A stretch of DNA of 64,000 nt, from assembly GCF_900094555.1 (NCBI RefSeq), contig NZ_FMAC01000015.1, positions 1 through 64,000 of the forward strand, written 5' to 3'. Made by a program: the position numbers and the translations under genes. This document shows positions 1-8,541 of this stretch, in pieces. The notes under the pieces are model-generated. The model ran no database searches. It saw nothing but the letters and a program-made list of their open reading frames with translations, and had not been told where the DNA came from. This stretch comes from Martinezella hainanensis (GTDB taxonomy: Bacteria > Pseudomonadota > Alphaproteobacteria > Rhizobiales > Rhizobiaceae). Each line of letters opens with the position of its first letter. Within the stretch, counting starts at the first letter, position 1.

Positions 1-323
1 TTTCTTGTTTCGCGAGGAATGGCGGCGAAGCCGCCAGGGGATGAAAGTCTCGGAGCGCCGTTGCGGCAGTACGAGCGAGGCGAAGCTGTTCGCCGGCCAG
101 ACATGCCTCATCGAGCCCGCGGATGGAGCCCTGTCGTCAAGGGAAAGGAATATGGCAATGGCAGCACACAACTCCGTGCCCCGATGTAATGGCGTGCCGG
201 ATCGGCCAGATCGAGGAGTTCACCGTTAAGACACCTCATATCCGCAGTCTCAGCGTCCACCGCGGCTTGTAGCCCCGACCCTTCTCGATAGAGTTGCCGG
301 GCGATTCGTCGCTTGGAGGAATT
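1..323. other. Left-edge stretch without a confident gene
   Basis: I see no convincing coding frame here. Short open frames exist on both strands, but none has a ribosome site together with a recognisable protein. The only clear structure is a small hairpin at 21-35 (GGCGGC, loop GAA, GCCGCC). It may be the remnant of something continuing to the left of the window. Confidence 0.4.
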
Positions 324-521
324 ATGGCAAAGCAGACGAAACCGTTCATTGTCGAAATCAAGCAGTCCCGGAAAGTGAAAGTCGCCAGCCAAAAGCCGTC
401 GATCTGGGGTGGTCTCGACCTGACGGTCGGTTCGACGCCTCACTCGGTTGGATCCAGGCGGGAGCCACCAGCCTCCCCGATAGGCGACCAATCGGCCAAA
501 TTGCGAGATAAGCAGCCCTGA
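324..521 (+). CDS. Small conserved-looking hypothetical protein (65 aa)
   Basis: The start ATG at 324 is preceded by a good Shine-Dalgarno (TTGGAGGAATT). The protein begins MAKQTKPFIVEIKQSRK and is rich in Lys and Arg in the first 25 residues, followed by SIWGGLDL and a less ordered tail. No domain is recognised and no function is proposed. It lies just upstream of the winged-helix gene on the same strand. The last 25 residues may be a degraded C-terminus. Confidence 0.5.
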   Translation: MAKQTKPFIVEIKQSRKVKVASQKPSIWGGLDLTVGSTPHSVGSRREPPASPIGDQSAKLRDKQP

Positions 522-556
522 CTGCCGCGTAGAAGCACGGCAAATAGTCGATTTGT

Positions 557-574
557 ATGGACAAAATTGTCCAT
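557..574. promoter_or_regulatory. Perfect 8-2-8 inverted repeat, probable operator
   Basis: ATGGACAA-AA-TTGTCCAT is a perfect inverted repeat with a 2-bp spacer. It sits at the 5' end of the winged-helix gene, and its right arm contains the TTG start used for that frame. The arrangement suggests autoregulation or control by another dimeric repressor; the binding protein is not known from sequence. Confidence 0.6.
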
Positions 575-1058
575 TACGTCTGGTTATACTCCAGCATCCT
601 GCTTCCCAGAGAAGAAAGACGATAAGGTCCTCATCAAGAAGTGGGGAAAAGAGGCGATTGATGTCGGCTACACGGTTTTGCCGAAAGCGCTACTGCAGGG
701 CCAGGCGAGACTGAAGATCAACGCCACCGATCTTGCTGTCCTGATCCATCTGATCGAACACTGGTGGCGTCCTGACGAAATGCCGTGGCCGAAAAAGGCC
801 CGCATTGCCGAAAGGCTTGCTGTCACTCCGAAGACGGTCCAGCGCTCGATCGCGCGGCTGGAGGAGGAAGGTCTCCTGAAGCGGGTCAACCGCTTCAACA
901 ACGGCCGCAGGGTGTCAAACGAATACGACCTGTCACCGCTCGTCGAGCGTATCAAGGCGATTTCGCTCGATATGACGAAGGCCAAGGAAGAGGCTGATGA
1001 AGCCGAGCGGAAGGCCGTACGGCCAGGCGCCCGCAAGCGCACTCCGGCTGCGGCTTGA
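567..1058 (+). CDS. Winged-helix (HTH) plasmid regulator or replication-type protein
   Basis: A 163-residue frame. Residues around 22-30 read VLIKKWGKEA, a block I associate with a helix-turn-helix family common on rhizobial plasmids. A winged-helix region follows (about 70-125), with TPKTVQRSIARLEEEGLLKR as recognition helix and wing, then an acidic/basic helical tail. The family probably binds DNA; its target is unknown. The start is uncertain: TTG at 567 lies inside the 557-574 operator and has no clear ribosome site, and no in-frame ATG lies before the conserved block. A true start slightly downstream at a rare codon is possible. Confidence 0.7.
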   Translation: MSITSGYTPASCFPEKKDDKVLIKKWGKEAIDVGYTVLPKALLQGQARLKINATDLAVLIHLIEHWWRPDEMPWPKKARIAERLAVTPKTVQRSIARLEEEGLLKRVNRFNNGRRVSNEYDLSPLVERIKAISLDMTKAKEEADEAERKAVRPGARKRTPAAA

Positions 1059-1071
1059 GGAGGGCTGGCAG

Positions 1072-1158
1072 ATGAGTGTCGGACTATACGAGTATATCTC
1101 GCTTGGCGTCGCCGTCGCCGGTCTCGTGGTGGCGATCTTGCAACCGCGTTCGCGCTGA
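1072..1158 (+). CDS. Candidate 28-residue membrane peptide
   Basis: The ATG follows the stop of the winged-helix gene by 13 bases and has a strong ribosome site (GAGGAGGG). The peptide is about 28 residues, with a hydrophobic core (ISLGVAVAGLVVAILQP) long enough for one membrane span and a basic C-terminus (PRSR). A terminator follows 11 bases after the stop. The good ribosome site, the hydrophobic span and the position between a gene and its terminator support translation, but a peptide this short cannot be assigned to a family. Confidence 0.5.
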   Translation: MSVGLYEYISLGVAVAGLVVAILQPRSR

Positions 1159-1169
1159 TAGCGCGCAGC

Positions 1170-1200
1170 AAAAGGGGCCGCGGTCAGCGGACCCCCTTTT
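1170..1200. terminator. Bidirectional terminator between convergent genes
   Basis: AAAAGGGG and CCCCTTTT form the outer stem, with an inner GCGG/CGG helix. The A-run and T-run flanks allow termination in both directions, between the genes ending at 1158 (+) and 1223 (-). Confidence 0.7.
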
Positions 1201-1222
1201 ACCGCAGGTCTGTCCAGCGTGA

Positions 1223-2149
1223 TCAGGCTGCCATCTGTTGATCGTCCTCGACGTGTTGGAACCCATGCAGGAATGCGACCGCGCGCTGAGCATGGGCCGC
1301 CGCCTGAAAGATCGCCCGCTTGTCATCAGCCAGCACCGCCAGCCAGGACTGAAGGTACGCGGCGTGATCCGGCCGGGGTTCGAGCTCGGGTGAGATCCCG
1401 AGGTCTGCGCATAGGAAGCAGCTGCCGAGCTCGGCGATCAGTTCTTCCCGAGCCCTTTCGCTGCGATCCTTGCTGTATCGTGACAGATCTCGCCCGACCC
1501 GATGCTTTGGGGAAGTCCAATGGGTCGATTCATGGCTCAAGGTCCCGTAATAGCTGGCAGCGTCCTTGAACGCCTGTAGCGGCGGCATCTGGATAAAATC
1601 CGCCCCCGGCGAGTAGAAGGCCTGATTGCCCCCGTGGCGAATGATCGCGCCGGTATTCCGGAAGAAGCGCTCGGCGGCTTCAATCCGCTCGACCGGATCT
1701 AGATGGGGTATGGGCCGATCATGGTATTGGTCCGGCAGTCCGTCGATCTGCTCGACATTAAAAACGGAATAGGCCTTGAGGAACGGGATTTCGCGATCTA
1801 CTGCGCTCCCATTCCCATCAGCCTCGGACTTCGTGAAGCGGCTGGCAAAGACGACCGTCGAGCCTGTCTCCCCCTTGCGGACAGCGCCCCCCAATTCGAG
1901 CGCCTGCTTGAAGGTCATCCACATCGACGAGGAGAAGCCCCGCGACATCTGCTCTGACCAGAGCAGAAGCACATTCATTCCCGAATACGGAAGGCCATTG
2001 TGACGAAGAGGCCTAGTGACGGGGCCCTCAGTATCGCCAGCACTCCATGGCTTCATCCACGGGCGGACACCCTCCGCCAGTTCCTCGATAATCCGGTCAG
2101 TGATCTTGTTATAGATCTCCGTACGCTTCGAGTCCGGGTTTCTGCTCAT
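1223..2149 (-). CDS. ArdC-like antirestriction protein (zincin domain)
   Basis: 308 residues from ATG at 2149, preceded by GGAGACGGAA. The N-terminal half (EIYNKITDRIIEELAEG, then PYSGMNVLLLW) is the ArdC-type ssDNA-binding domain. The C-terminal half is a zincin-like metalloprotease domain with HESTHW as the HExxH zinc motif, followed by REELIAELGSCF carrying the third ligand region. ArdC proteins carried by plasmids protect incoming DNA from host restriction during conjugation; that role here is inferred from the family. Two longer in-frame starts exist (2161, 2323), but the ribosome site favours 2149. Confidence 0.85.
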   Translation of the reverse strand: MSRNPDSKRTEIYNKITDRIIEELAEGVRPWMKPWSAGDTEGPVTRPLRHNGLPYSGMNVLLLWSEQMSRGFSSSMWMTFKQALELGGAVRKGETGSTVVFASRFTKSEADGNGSAVDREIPFLKAYSVFNVEQIDGLPDQYHDRPIPHLDPVERIEAAERFFRNTGAIIRHGGNQAFYSPGADFIQMPPLQAFKDAASYYGTLSHESTHWTSPKHRVGRDLSRYSKDRSERAREELIAELGSCFLCADLGISPELEPRPDHAAYLQSWLAVLADDKRAIFQAAAHAQRAVAFLHGFQHVEDDQQMAA

Positions 2150-2433
2150 TTCCGTCTCCATAATTTCAGGAACCGCGCCAATCGCGGTCCCGTCGCGGAG
2201 GCAGAAGGCAGGAGCCCCGAAGGCGGGGCCAAGCACCGGAACGGCCGCAACAGCGTGGAGGACGGCGAAGCCGTTGCCTGGCGCCGGCGGCTCCTGCATC
2301 CCCGAAGCACGAGACGGGACCACATTCAGTGGCGCTCAACCTCCAATCCGTGCGGATTTTTCGCACTCGCAACACGAAATCGATGTGCTAAAATCGACCC
2401 ACCGTTTCAATTTTGGCGCGAGCAACCTCCGCC

Positions 2434-2598
2434 ATGGTCGATTCCCTCGATCCTGCGGTGATCGAGTTGTGGTTCGCCGACAGCGCCTTTTCGATCGACC
2501 GGATTCGAAAACTGACGGCGAAGCTCGCCGAGCTGCCCGATGATACAGAGTTTCCCAGCCCATTCATTCCCGTCGCCAAGGGCGAGGGAAAGCGGTGA
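2434..2598 (+). CDS. Small hypothetical protein (54 aa)
   Basis: An open frame starting MVDSLDPAVIELWFADSAF with plausible codon use and a helical, Leu/Asp-rich composition. No strong ribosome site is visible, and an upstream in-frame TTG at 2413 is an alternative. It is divergent from the ArdC gene and ends just before the 34-bp palindrome. No family is recognised. Confidence 0.45.
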   Translation: MVDSLDPAVIELWFADSAFSIDRIRKLTAKLAELPDDTEFPSPFIPVAKGEGKR

Positions 2599-2617
2599 CT
2601 TGAATTGCATCCACAAT

Positions 2618-2651
2618 AACAATGAGCGGTGGCGCGCCACCGCTCATTGTT
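2618..2651. repeat. 34-bp perfect palindrome
   Basis: The 34 bases are their own reverse complement, centred on GGCGCGCC and bounded by AAC and GTT. The palindrome lies between convergent reading frames ending at 2598 (+) and 2701 (-). A second smaller hairpin (GGGGC-AGAA-GCCCC, 2671-2684) follows. It may act as a bidirectional terminator or as a protein-binding site; there is no T-run directly after it. Confidence 0.8.
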
Positions 2652-2700
2652 GAATGACGGATGGGGAGGCGGGGCAGAAGCCCCACCTTAGTGCGTTTCC

Positions 2701-3288
2701 TTAGTCGAAGGCGGACATCTGTGCCTGAGCTGCCTTGCGATCGACGGACTGCCCGGGATTTTCGATCGGGCGATCGAAGGGTTTCCAGCTCTCTCCGACT
2801 ATCTGCTTGTAGGCGGCGACGGCGCCTTCGGCTGCCATCCGCAACGCATGGGCCTGGATGCCCATATCGGCTGCGAACTCCCGCTTGCGGTGAGCGGCGC
2901 TGTCGTAACCGACGGGACCATCCAGGTCCTCGTCGCGGGTGTCGTTTGCAGCCTTGGCTGTGGCATCCCGCGCCTGGGTGACGGCATTGCTGTAGAACTG
3001 TCCGGCGCCGTGGGCGGAGCCGACATAGGCGCCGACGATCCGCTGCAGGTGGATCTGCATGGCGCGTTCGCCAAGGCCTTCGCTGAGCGCATCGGCTGTC
3101 TCGGAGATGAGGCGTTCGTGGAGGTCGCGGATCCCGTCGCTGTCGATGACAGCGGTCCCGAAGCTCTCGGCGATCTTGATCGCCTGGGCGCTGTCTGGGC
3201 AGGTGAGGCGGACCATTTCGACCGTTGCGCTTTTGCGGAGCTGCACGACCCGGGCGGTCTGGCGAGGATTGGTTGCAGGCTTGGCCAT
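2701..3288 (-). CDS. Conserved hypothetical plasmid protein (195 aa)
   Basis: The ATG at 3288 has a good ribosome site (AAGGAAAAAAAC). The protein is soluble and mostly helical, with no membrane span or signal peptide. It includes an Ala/Glu-rich middle (HERLISETADALSEGLGERA) and a C-terminal GESWKPFDRPIENPG segment. I associate such proteins with the accessory backbone of rhizobial plasmids, but no function is known to me. The frame extends upstream to 3381, but that part is Arg-rich and lacks a ribosome site. Confidence 0.7.
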   Translation of the reverse strand: MAKPATNPRQTARVVQLRKSATVEMVRLTCPDSAQAIKIAESFGTAVIDSDGIRDLHERLISETADALSEGLGERAMQIHLQRIVGAYVGSAHGAGQFYSNAVTQARDATAKAANDTRDEDLDGPVGYDSAAHRKREFAADMGIQAHALRMAAEGAVAAYKQIVGESWKPFDRPIENPGQSVDRKAAQAQMSAFD

Positions 3289-3610
3289 GTTTTTTTCCTT
3301 TCGAGCCGAAGCGGTTCCGGCCCCGTGCCGGCTTGCCCTTCGGTGCGGTCGACCCGAACCGGCGGAAGACGGGCGCTTCAAGGTCCGGGCTCGTCCAATC
3401 CAAGTGGAGCCGATCTGCGAGTGAGCGGGGCAAAAGCCCTGCGATGTCGAGCGGAGCTGCTCCGTGCAGGATGGCGGGTCCGGCCGCCCCGCGGCGCGAT
3501 AGCGGCCTTGAAGCGCACGGCCGCTGGTTCAGACCGCAGCAAAACCGAAGGACAAACCGTCACGGTGCCATGACTGGACTCGGAAAGGGACATGGCTCAA
3601 GCCCGCCCGG
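3289..3610. other. Intergenic stretch, no gene seen
   Basis: About 320 bases between two minus-strand genes. No frame with a ribosome site and sensible composition was found. It should contain the promoter of the 2701-3288 gene, but no clear -35/-10 pair was recognised. Confidence 0.4.
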
Positions 3611-4063
3611 CTACCGCTCCTTGACCTGGCCAGCTTGCTCGCTCGATACCGCTGCGCTCCCGTCTGGTCCGCTTCTCATGTCTGCCTTGGGCAGCCGATA
3701 GGATTGAAGCCAGGTCGGGCCGTGGGTGTTCCGAAGCCTCCGCAGTATCCCGCCATCGTCATGAGGCGGTCCACCCATCCAGACATTGCCAAGGATGCTC
3801 TTCCACCGTCGGCCATGTCTGACGGCATAGGCACGAAGCGCCGCCTGCTCATCGTGGGTCGGGGCCGGCCACCTCTCGCGCCTTTGTCTGGTCGCTCGAG
3901 GAGCCGTCCCGTCATGGCCTGCTATCACGCGCTTGAGCTCGGCCACGCCTGCATCGAGACATGCTTTACCCTCGAGATGACGGAAGCGCTGCCAGAACGC
4001 CGTCCGTTCAGCGTCGGTAGATCCAATCCCGGCTTGTTGCTCCAGCTCGCCGATCGTTGCCAT
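3611..4063 (-). CDS. Conserved hypothetical protein (150 aa)
   Basis: The ATG at 4063 follows GGGAGGGGTGAA. The start lies one base after the stop of the 4065-4412 gene, so the two are probably translationally coupled. The C-terminal half contains YAVRHGRRWKSILGNVWMGG and ILRRLRNTHGPTWL, a basic, Trp-rich segment that looks like a small conserved domain. No function is recognised. It is the last gene of a minus-strand set starting with the DUF7007 gene. Confidence 0.7.
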   Translation of the reverse strand: MATIGELEQQAGIGSTDAERTAFWQRFRHLEGKACLDAGVAELKRVIAGHDGTAPRATRQRRERWPAPTHDEQAALRAYAVRHGRRWKSILGNVWMGGPPHDDGGILRRLRNTHGPTWLQSYRLPKADMRSGPDGSAAVSSEQAGQVKER

Positions 4064-4064
4064 T

Positions 4065-4412
4065 TCACCCCTCCCGATTCGTGTGCGGATAAGCCTCAGA
4101 CAAAGATAGACGGTCACGCAGCGCTGCGATTGCGGCCTCCTGCCGGGCCAACCTACGCGAGAGTGCGTCCACCTCGGGTTGTCGCTCCGCCGTGATGCCG
4201 GCAAGATTGGCGCGGTAGCGCTCCAGCAACGTGCGGCCATCGGGTGCTTTTCCCCTACGATAGCCGCTTTGCCGCCTGGCGATCTGTGGCAGGATCGCCG
4301 TCATCCGACGGGTTATTTGCCGTTCGATGATCTGCAGTTGCTTTTGGGTCTGGCGGCGAGCATCCTCCGTTCGGGATAATTGTGCCGCGGGGGACAAGAG
4401 TGATCTCATCAT
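4065..4412 (-). CDS. Hypothetical coiled-coil protein (115 aa)
   Basis: The start ATG at 4412 overlaps the stop of the preceding frame (ATGA), and the stop precedes the next ATG by one base. The sequence is Arg/Gln/Leu-rich and predicted helical (RQTQKQLQIIERQITRRM and LSRRLARQEAAIAALRDRL), consistent with coiled coils at both ends. The function is unknown. The tight coupling on both sides argues that it is real. Confidence 0.65.
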   Translation of the reverse strand: MMRSLLSPAAQLSRTEDARRQTQKQLQIIERQITRRMTAILPQIARRQSGYRRGKAPDGRTLLERYRANLAGITAERQPEVDALSRRLARQEAAIAALRDRLSLSEAYPHTNREG

Positions 4413-5304
4413 GCAGCCCTCGCACTCCAACCTAGGAAGCTCGATTGCCCTTCATAAAGAGCGTGCACATCCAGATCGATGACGAAGCCGAAACTGCCAC
4501 GCTTGCTGTATTCCACGTCGGGAATGAGAAAACGCCGCTCATCCTGACTGAATTCCCGCTTTCCGCCTCTCGTGGCGACCACCTCTGTCATGCCTGAATG
4601 GTGAGATGAGGCGATGGCCGATATCCCGATCCAATCGTCGGCATGGTTGCGCTCGAAGGTCGCGCGATGTTTCGATCGGGATTCCCCCGGTTCAAGCTGA
4701 CGACCGCGAAGCTTCTCCCAGAAGGCCGGAAAAGTGTCTTTGGCGATCTGGTGGCACATCGGCGTTCATAGCCCGTGAAAATATCAGGAAAGGTCAGGGC
4801 GACGATTGCCCATTCGCAATCCTCTTCGTACCAGCCGCCTGCACTGCGGACGGATGCGTCGATCAGAAGGTTTCGGTCGGAAGAAAGGTGGAAGCCTCCA
4901 TGTCCTGACGTAGAGTGGCTGACAACTCCCTCGGCATAGATCATGGCCAGCTGTGACCCACCCCAAGGCGTGCTCGCCGCCATGCGGGTCTGGACGCGAG
5001 CGAGGCTTGAGAGTTCCGACATGTGTTCGGCCGTCTCGATTGCGCGCGCACGGAAGGCAGCTTCGCTGCCGATCCGACCATCATGGCGGAAGAAATGATG
5101 GCGACGCGCCTCAGCGAGAGGCTTGGTGAAACGCCAGGCACTGGCGAGAAAGAAGTCGCCGCTTCCATTGGTAATGAGGCCAAGGAGTATGTCACCGATG
5201 CGCGCGACGGGAAATCCATCGGCGCTTGTCCCGAATTCGACGCTGTCGGCGGCCGGTTTGCTGCATGCCGAATTCCTGTCAGGTGTGCTTGAAGGTCCGT
5301 TCAT
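4409..5304 (-). pseudogene. DUF7007-type protein, disrupted by a frameshift
   Basis: The ATG at 5304 has a ribosome site (AAGGAGCCCGGCA). The N-terminal frame (residues 1 to about 183) contains STPWGGSQLAMIYAEGVVSH and GGWYEEDCEWAIVALTFP, features I associate with DUF7007. The expected continuation (CHQIAKDTFPAFWEKLRG through GMTEVVATRGG) is in another frame, 4409-4759. A one-base loss near 4755-4762 accounts for the break; restoring it gives about 298 residues, close to the length I expect. The gene heads a minus-strand set with two coupled downstream genes. Real decay and sequencing error cannot be separated here. Confidence 0.7.
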
Positions 5305-5340
5305 TGCCGGGCTCCTTTATGAAGGGTGCGGAAAAGCCAA

Positions 5341-5361
5341 CCGCCGGCGCAGGGCCGGCGG
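5341..5361. terminator. GC-rich hairpin downstream of the ParB gene
   Basis: CCGCCGGC, loop GCAGG, GCCGGCGG. It lies about 30 bases past the stop of the minus-strand ParB gene and upstream of the DUF7007 gene. No clear T-run follows, so it is a moderate terminator candidate. Confidence 0.5.
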
Positions 5362-5390
5362 CGGAATGATCGATCTGGGAAGGATGGGGA

Positions 5391-7139
5391 CTATTCGGCG
5401 GCGATACCGTATGCGGTTTCATGATCGCCCAGCGTCGCCGCGTCTTCCGCGGTGTCCGCCCTATCAGAGGTACCTGCCTCTTCGCCGACATCACCCGTCG
5501 TGAAGCCCGCCGCCCCGTCCTCCGTGGTCTCGACCTCGTCTTGGGGAGCGGTCTTCTGATCAAGATGCTTGAGGAGGGCGAGCGTATCCGCCGGCGACGG
5601 CGCGAAGAGGGCTGACGGATGCACGAGGTTCTGGTCACCTTCGAAATGGGTGACGAGAGCGGAGCGGGTCTCCCGGACGCGCGCACGCGGTTCAAGACCG
5701 GCATCCTTGGCAACGGTTTCCAGCGCCTGACGCGACAGGCAGGCGAAAAACTCCTCCGACCCCATGTTCGGCAGATAGCTATCCGCGCCGATCGCTTCGC
5801 CCGCAAGGCGAGAGACGACGCCGCTGTTCGACATGCCACGGCGGCATGAAAGCACATCGATCAAGGTTGCTCGCACCGCAACGCGGACAGTATCCATATC
5901 GAATGAGAGCCTGCCATCCTCCGTCAACAGACGAGCAACATGACGGCCAAAGCGAGCCCCGCCATAGAGCGCGCCGCCTGCGCCGGAATCGACGCGCACG
6001 TTCTGACCGGCAAAGGCGAGGACGAGCAGCGCCATCAGCAAATCGTCTTCGATCGGGGCGCGACTGAGCGCGTCGTGGAGCGCGTCGGTGCGAAAATCAC
6101 CGATCATGTCCTGGCCCTTCTGAGTGACATCGGGGCGTGCCTTCGGGATTGCAGCCGTCTCTTCGTCGATAGCACCGTCGGTACCAAACACGGCGCCACC
6201 CTTTGGCTTCACCGCCTCCGGCATCCGGTAGTGGACAGTCTGGACTTTGCCGTCGCGGTCGAGATACAGGCCCGCATGGTCCGATTTGGAAGGCTTACCG
6301 TATACTTGGGCAGCCTTCTTGGGCAGTTCTGGCTGGCCCCAGCTGTTCACCTCGACGATGGCGCCGCGCTTCGGCAGGTTCGACGTCATCCACTCGTGCT
6401 GGGCGCCGAGATAGCCTTCGACATTGGTGGTGTAGCGGCTGTCCTGATCGGCCGGCGCGAACAGATCTTCGACCCACTCGATACCGTAGGCCTCGCGCAG
6501 ATCGTCGCCGAAGCTGGCGTCCTTGGCATACATGCGCTTCTTCGTCAGGGCATTGGCGATCGACCACCAGGCGGCAGTATCACCCTTCTTCGGTTTGTGC
6601 GCCTTCCAGACCTCCTTCTGCTCGACCTCGCCGGCGGCCGCGATGATCTTCAGCTGCTGCTCGGATGGCATATCCCCCAACGCCATCTGTTCGAGCATGG
6701 CCGGCAGAACGTTGGCCAGCAGCCGCAGCTTGCGGATCTGGCGAACGGCAAGCGCCAGTGCGACGGCAATCGCTTCTTCGGTCCAGCCGAGGGCGACCAG
6801 TCGTTCGATGCCGCGCCATTGGTCGACCGGATTGAGCGGCTCGCGCGCGATATTCTCGACTATCGAGCGCATGGCGCCGTTATCGTTGGCGGCCTCCTCC
6901 ACGAGGACCTCGATCTCCTTAAGGCCGGCAGCGATCGCGGCATGTACGCGCCGATGGCCGGCCTGGATGGTGTATCCGTTTCCGCCATCGACTTGTGGCG
7001 AAACCACGGGTGGTTGGATGATACCGACGGCCTTCACCGTGGCGAGCAACAACGCATCAGCCTGTGCGGAGGATTTCGACTGGCGGGCATCATCGGAATT
7101 TTCGTTTAGCGCACGTGGGTCGATCTTGATGATTTGCAT
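5391..7139 (-). CDS. ParB-family protein (accessory, 582 aa)
   Basis: The ATG at 7139 follows GGAGCTATCCC. Residues about 1-100 form a ParB N-terminal nuclease-like/CTPase domain: IIQPPVVSP, then GYTIQAGHRRVHAAIAAG with the GHRR box, then ENIAREPLNPVDQWRGIERL. A helix-turn-helix follows (about 115-150). A long C-terminal region of roughly 400 residues, unlike RepB/ParB partition proteins of about 330 residues, ends in an acidic tail. No ParA lies beside it, so this is more likely an accessory plasmid ParB-like protein than the partition protein. A strong terminator lies upstream. Confidence 0.85.
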   Translation of the reverse strand: MQIIKIDPRALNENSDDARQSKSSAQADALLLATVKAVGIIQPPVVSPQVDGGNGYTIQAGHRRVHAAIAAGLKEIEVLVEEAANDNGAMRSIVENIAREPLNPVDQWRGIERLVALGWTEEAIAVALALAVRQIRKLRLLANVLPAMLEQMALGDMPSEQQLKIIAAAGEVEQKEVWKAHKPKKGDTAAWWSIANALTKKRMYAKDASFGDDLREAYGIEWVEDLFAPADQDSRYTTNVEGYLGAQHEWMTSNLPKRGAIVEVNSWGQPELPKKAAQVYGKPSKSDHAGLYLDRDGKVQTVHYRMPEAVKPKGGAVFGTDGAIDEETAAIPKARPDVTQKGQDMIGDFRTDALHDALSRAPIEDDLLMALLVLAFAGQNVRVDSGAGGALYGGARFGRHVARLLTEDGRLSFDMDTVRVAVRATLIDVLSCRRGMSNSGVVSRLAGEAIGADSYLPNMGSEEFFACLSRQALETVAKDAGLEPRARVRETRSALVTHFEGDQNLVHPSALFAPSPADTLALLKHLDQKTAPQDEVETTEDGAAGFTTGDVGEEAGTSDRADTAEDAATLGDHETAYGIAAE

Positions 7140-7401
7140 GGGATAGCTCCTGGTCCGGTTGCGGAACGACGTGGCTGCCGCTCCTTCCTGCGTTCTTCCA
7201 TTTTGAAGACACTTCCCGGACCGCATGACGGACGGGCCGGCGCAACTGCGACCGAGCAGCCCTGCTCCGAAGCACAAGCGGGGCTACAGCCCTGCGAGGG
7301 GCGAGGGGCCGGGGTGAGGAGGTGGCGGTTGAGCGTCCAGCGGCGACGGATCGGATGACCTGCGACTGCTCCCTCATTCTGCTTTGATCATTTTCTTCCC
7401 C

Positions 7402-7450
7402 AAAAAAGTAAAGTCCGGGCGAGCGTCTGCTTCCCGGACTACCTTTTTTT
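7402..7450. terminator. Strong bidirectional intrinsic terminator
   Basis: AGTCCGGG (7412-7419) pairs with CCCGGACT (7433-7440), flanked by an A-run on the left and seven T on the right. It lies in the 437-base gap between the minus-strand genes starting at 7139 and ending at 7577, and would stop transcription from the latter before the ParB promoter. I see no gene in the gap. Confidence 0.8.
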
Positions 7451-7576
7451 CACTCAGAGCTCGGCGTTCATGCCGTCCTGAGAAGTTAGTGATCGACGAG
7501 TACACCACCGCCAATGCCAGATGTCATAGCGATCTCCTTTCCATTGATTTTTTGTTTCTCGCAACGCATGAGCGGC

Positions 7577-8326
7577 TCAGTCCTGCTGTAGCGGCGTCTG
7601 CTTGAGGATTGGCAGGTAAACCTCCACAAAGAACGCTTCACCGGCGGGCCCGAGCTCGATAACGCGGCCCTGTTCCATGCCTGGCCGCGACGTCACCAGT
7701 CCTAAAGAGCCGAACCTGACGAGCTTCTTGCGGAAAAGCTGCGAACGATTAGCGCTCTTGATACCGAAGAGTTCGGCAACAGCGGCCGAGCTAATATTCT
7801 TTTCCGGATTGGCAAGTAGCGCTTGGTACCTGCTTGGATCGAGAGCCTTTAGCCGGGCGAACAAGAGAAGCTGGTTAAACCCGAAAAACGACGTTGGTTG
7901 CAGAAGCTCATCAACATCTTGGTCGCGTGGAACGTTGATAAGGGTTGCCGCGACCAGCTGTTTTAGAAAGTGGAGCAGCCCGTAGTCATATACTCGCTGA
8001 CGAAGAAGGACCGCGCGGCCCTCAGCCATCACTTCATCATCGTACCGTGTGGGCGGCGTCCACCACTCCACCAACTCGCCTTTGTCGGGTTCGCACAGTT
8101 TGGAAAAAATCTTGTCGGTTTTCAGCCACTGGTCTGGAATCTTATTATTTTTGAGCCAGTCACGTGTGGTTGCAGCGCAAATAGCGATAGCGCTGGCGGT
8201 ATCCTGATCGTGACTCCACTCGCGGATACGATCCGCCAGTTCGTCGGCGTCTTGCCTGCTTGGCGCGGAAAAGTTGGTGGCGGGATCAAGGAACACGCGT
8301 CGAACCTCACGTTGAATGGTCGTCAC
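7577..8326 (-). CDS. Hypothetical protein, possible C-terminal winged helix (249 aa)
   Basis: The frame is open far upstream, but protein-like sequence begins near VTTIQREVRRVFLDP, so GTG at 8326 is chosen; no ribosome site is clear. The middle is helical, with a cluster of Trp residues (LVEWWTPPTRYDDEV). The C-terminal 80 residues (AAVAELFGIKSANRSQLFRK, then FGSLGLVTSRPG) resemble a winged helix. No family is recognised. It is divergent from the DUF4403-like gene. Confidence 0.6.
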   Translation of the reverse strand: MTTIQREVRRVFLDPATNFSAPSRQDADELADRIREWSHDQDTASAIAICAATTRDWLKNNKIPDQWLKTDKIFSKLCEPDKGELVEWWTPPTRYDDEVMAEGRAVLLRQRVYDYGLLHFLKQLVAATLINVPRDQDVDELLQPTSFFGFNQLLLFARLKALDPSRYQALLANPEKNISSAAVAELFGIKSANRSQLFRKKLVRFGSLGLVTSRPGMEQGRVIELGPAGEAFFVEVYLPILKQTPLQQD

Positions 8327-8541
8327 CAAAGAAAATAGTGATCGACGCGGCACAAAAAAGGGCTCTCGGTACGGTCCCCCCGCGTCAGGTGTCCCACCCG
8401 AAACGATGGCGACGCGAAGCGGTGGACCCGAGGCGTGTGGGCACCTTGCGTAGGGGTTTTGAAGAACTCCGGCCAACGATCCAAATCGATCAGCAGCGAC
8501 GATCAACCAGCCCGTCGCGCTGGCCAAGGAGGCCCCGTAGC

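Noticed and set aside
1..120. Possible group II intron or IS fragment at the left edge
   Set aside because: Only a short hairpin and GGATGAAAGTC-like string are seen; no domain V, reverse transcriptase or terminal repeat.
5940..7109. 389-codon plus-strand frame
   Set aside because: It is antisense to the ParB-family gene; no ribosome site and no recognisable domain.
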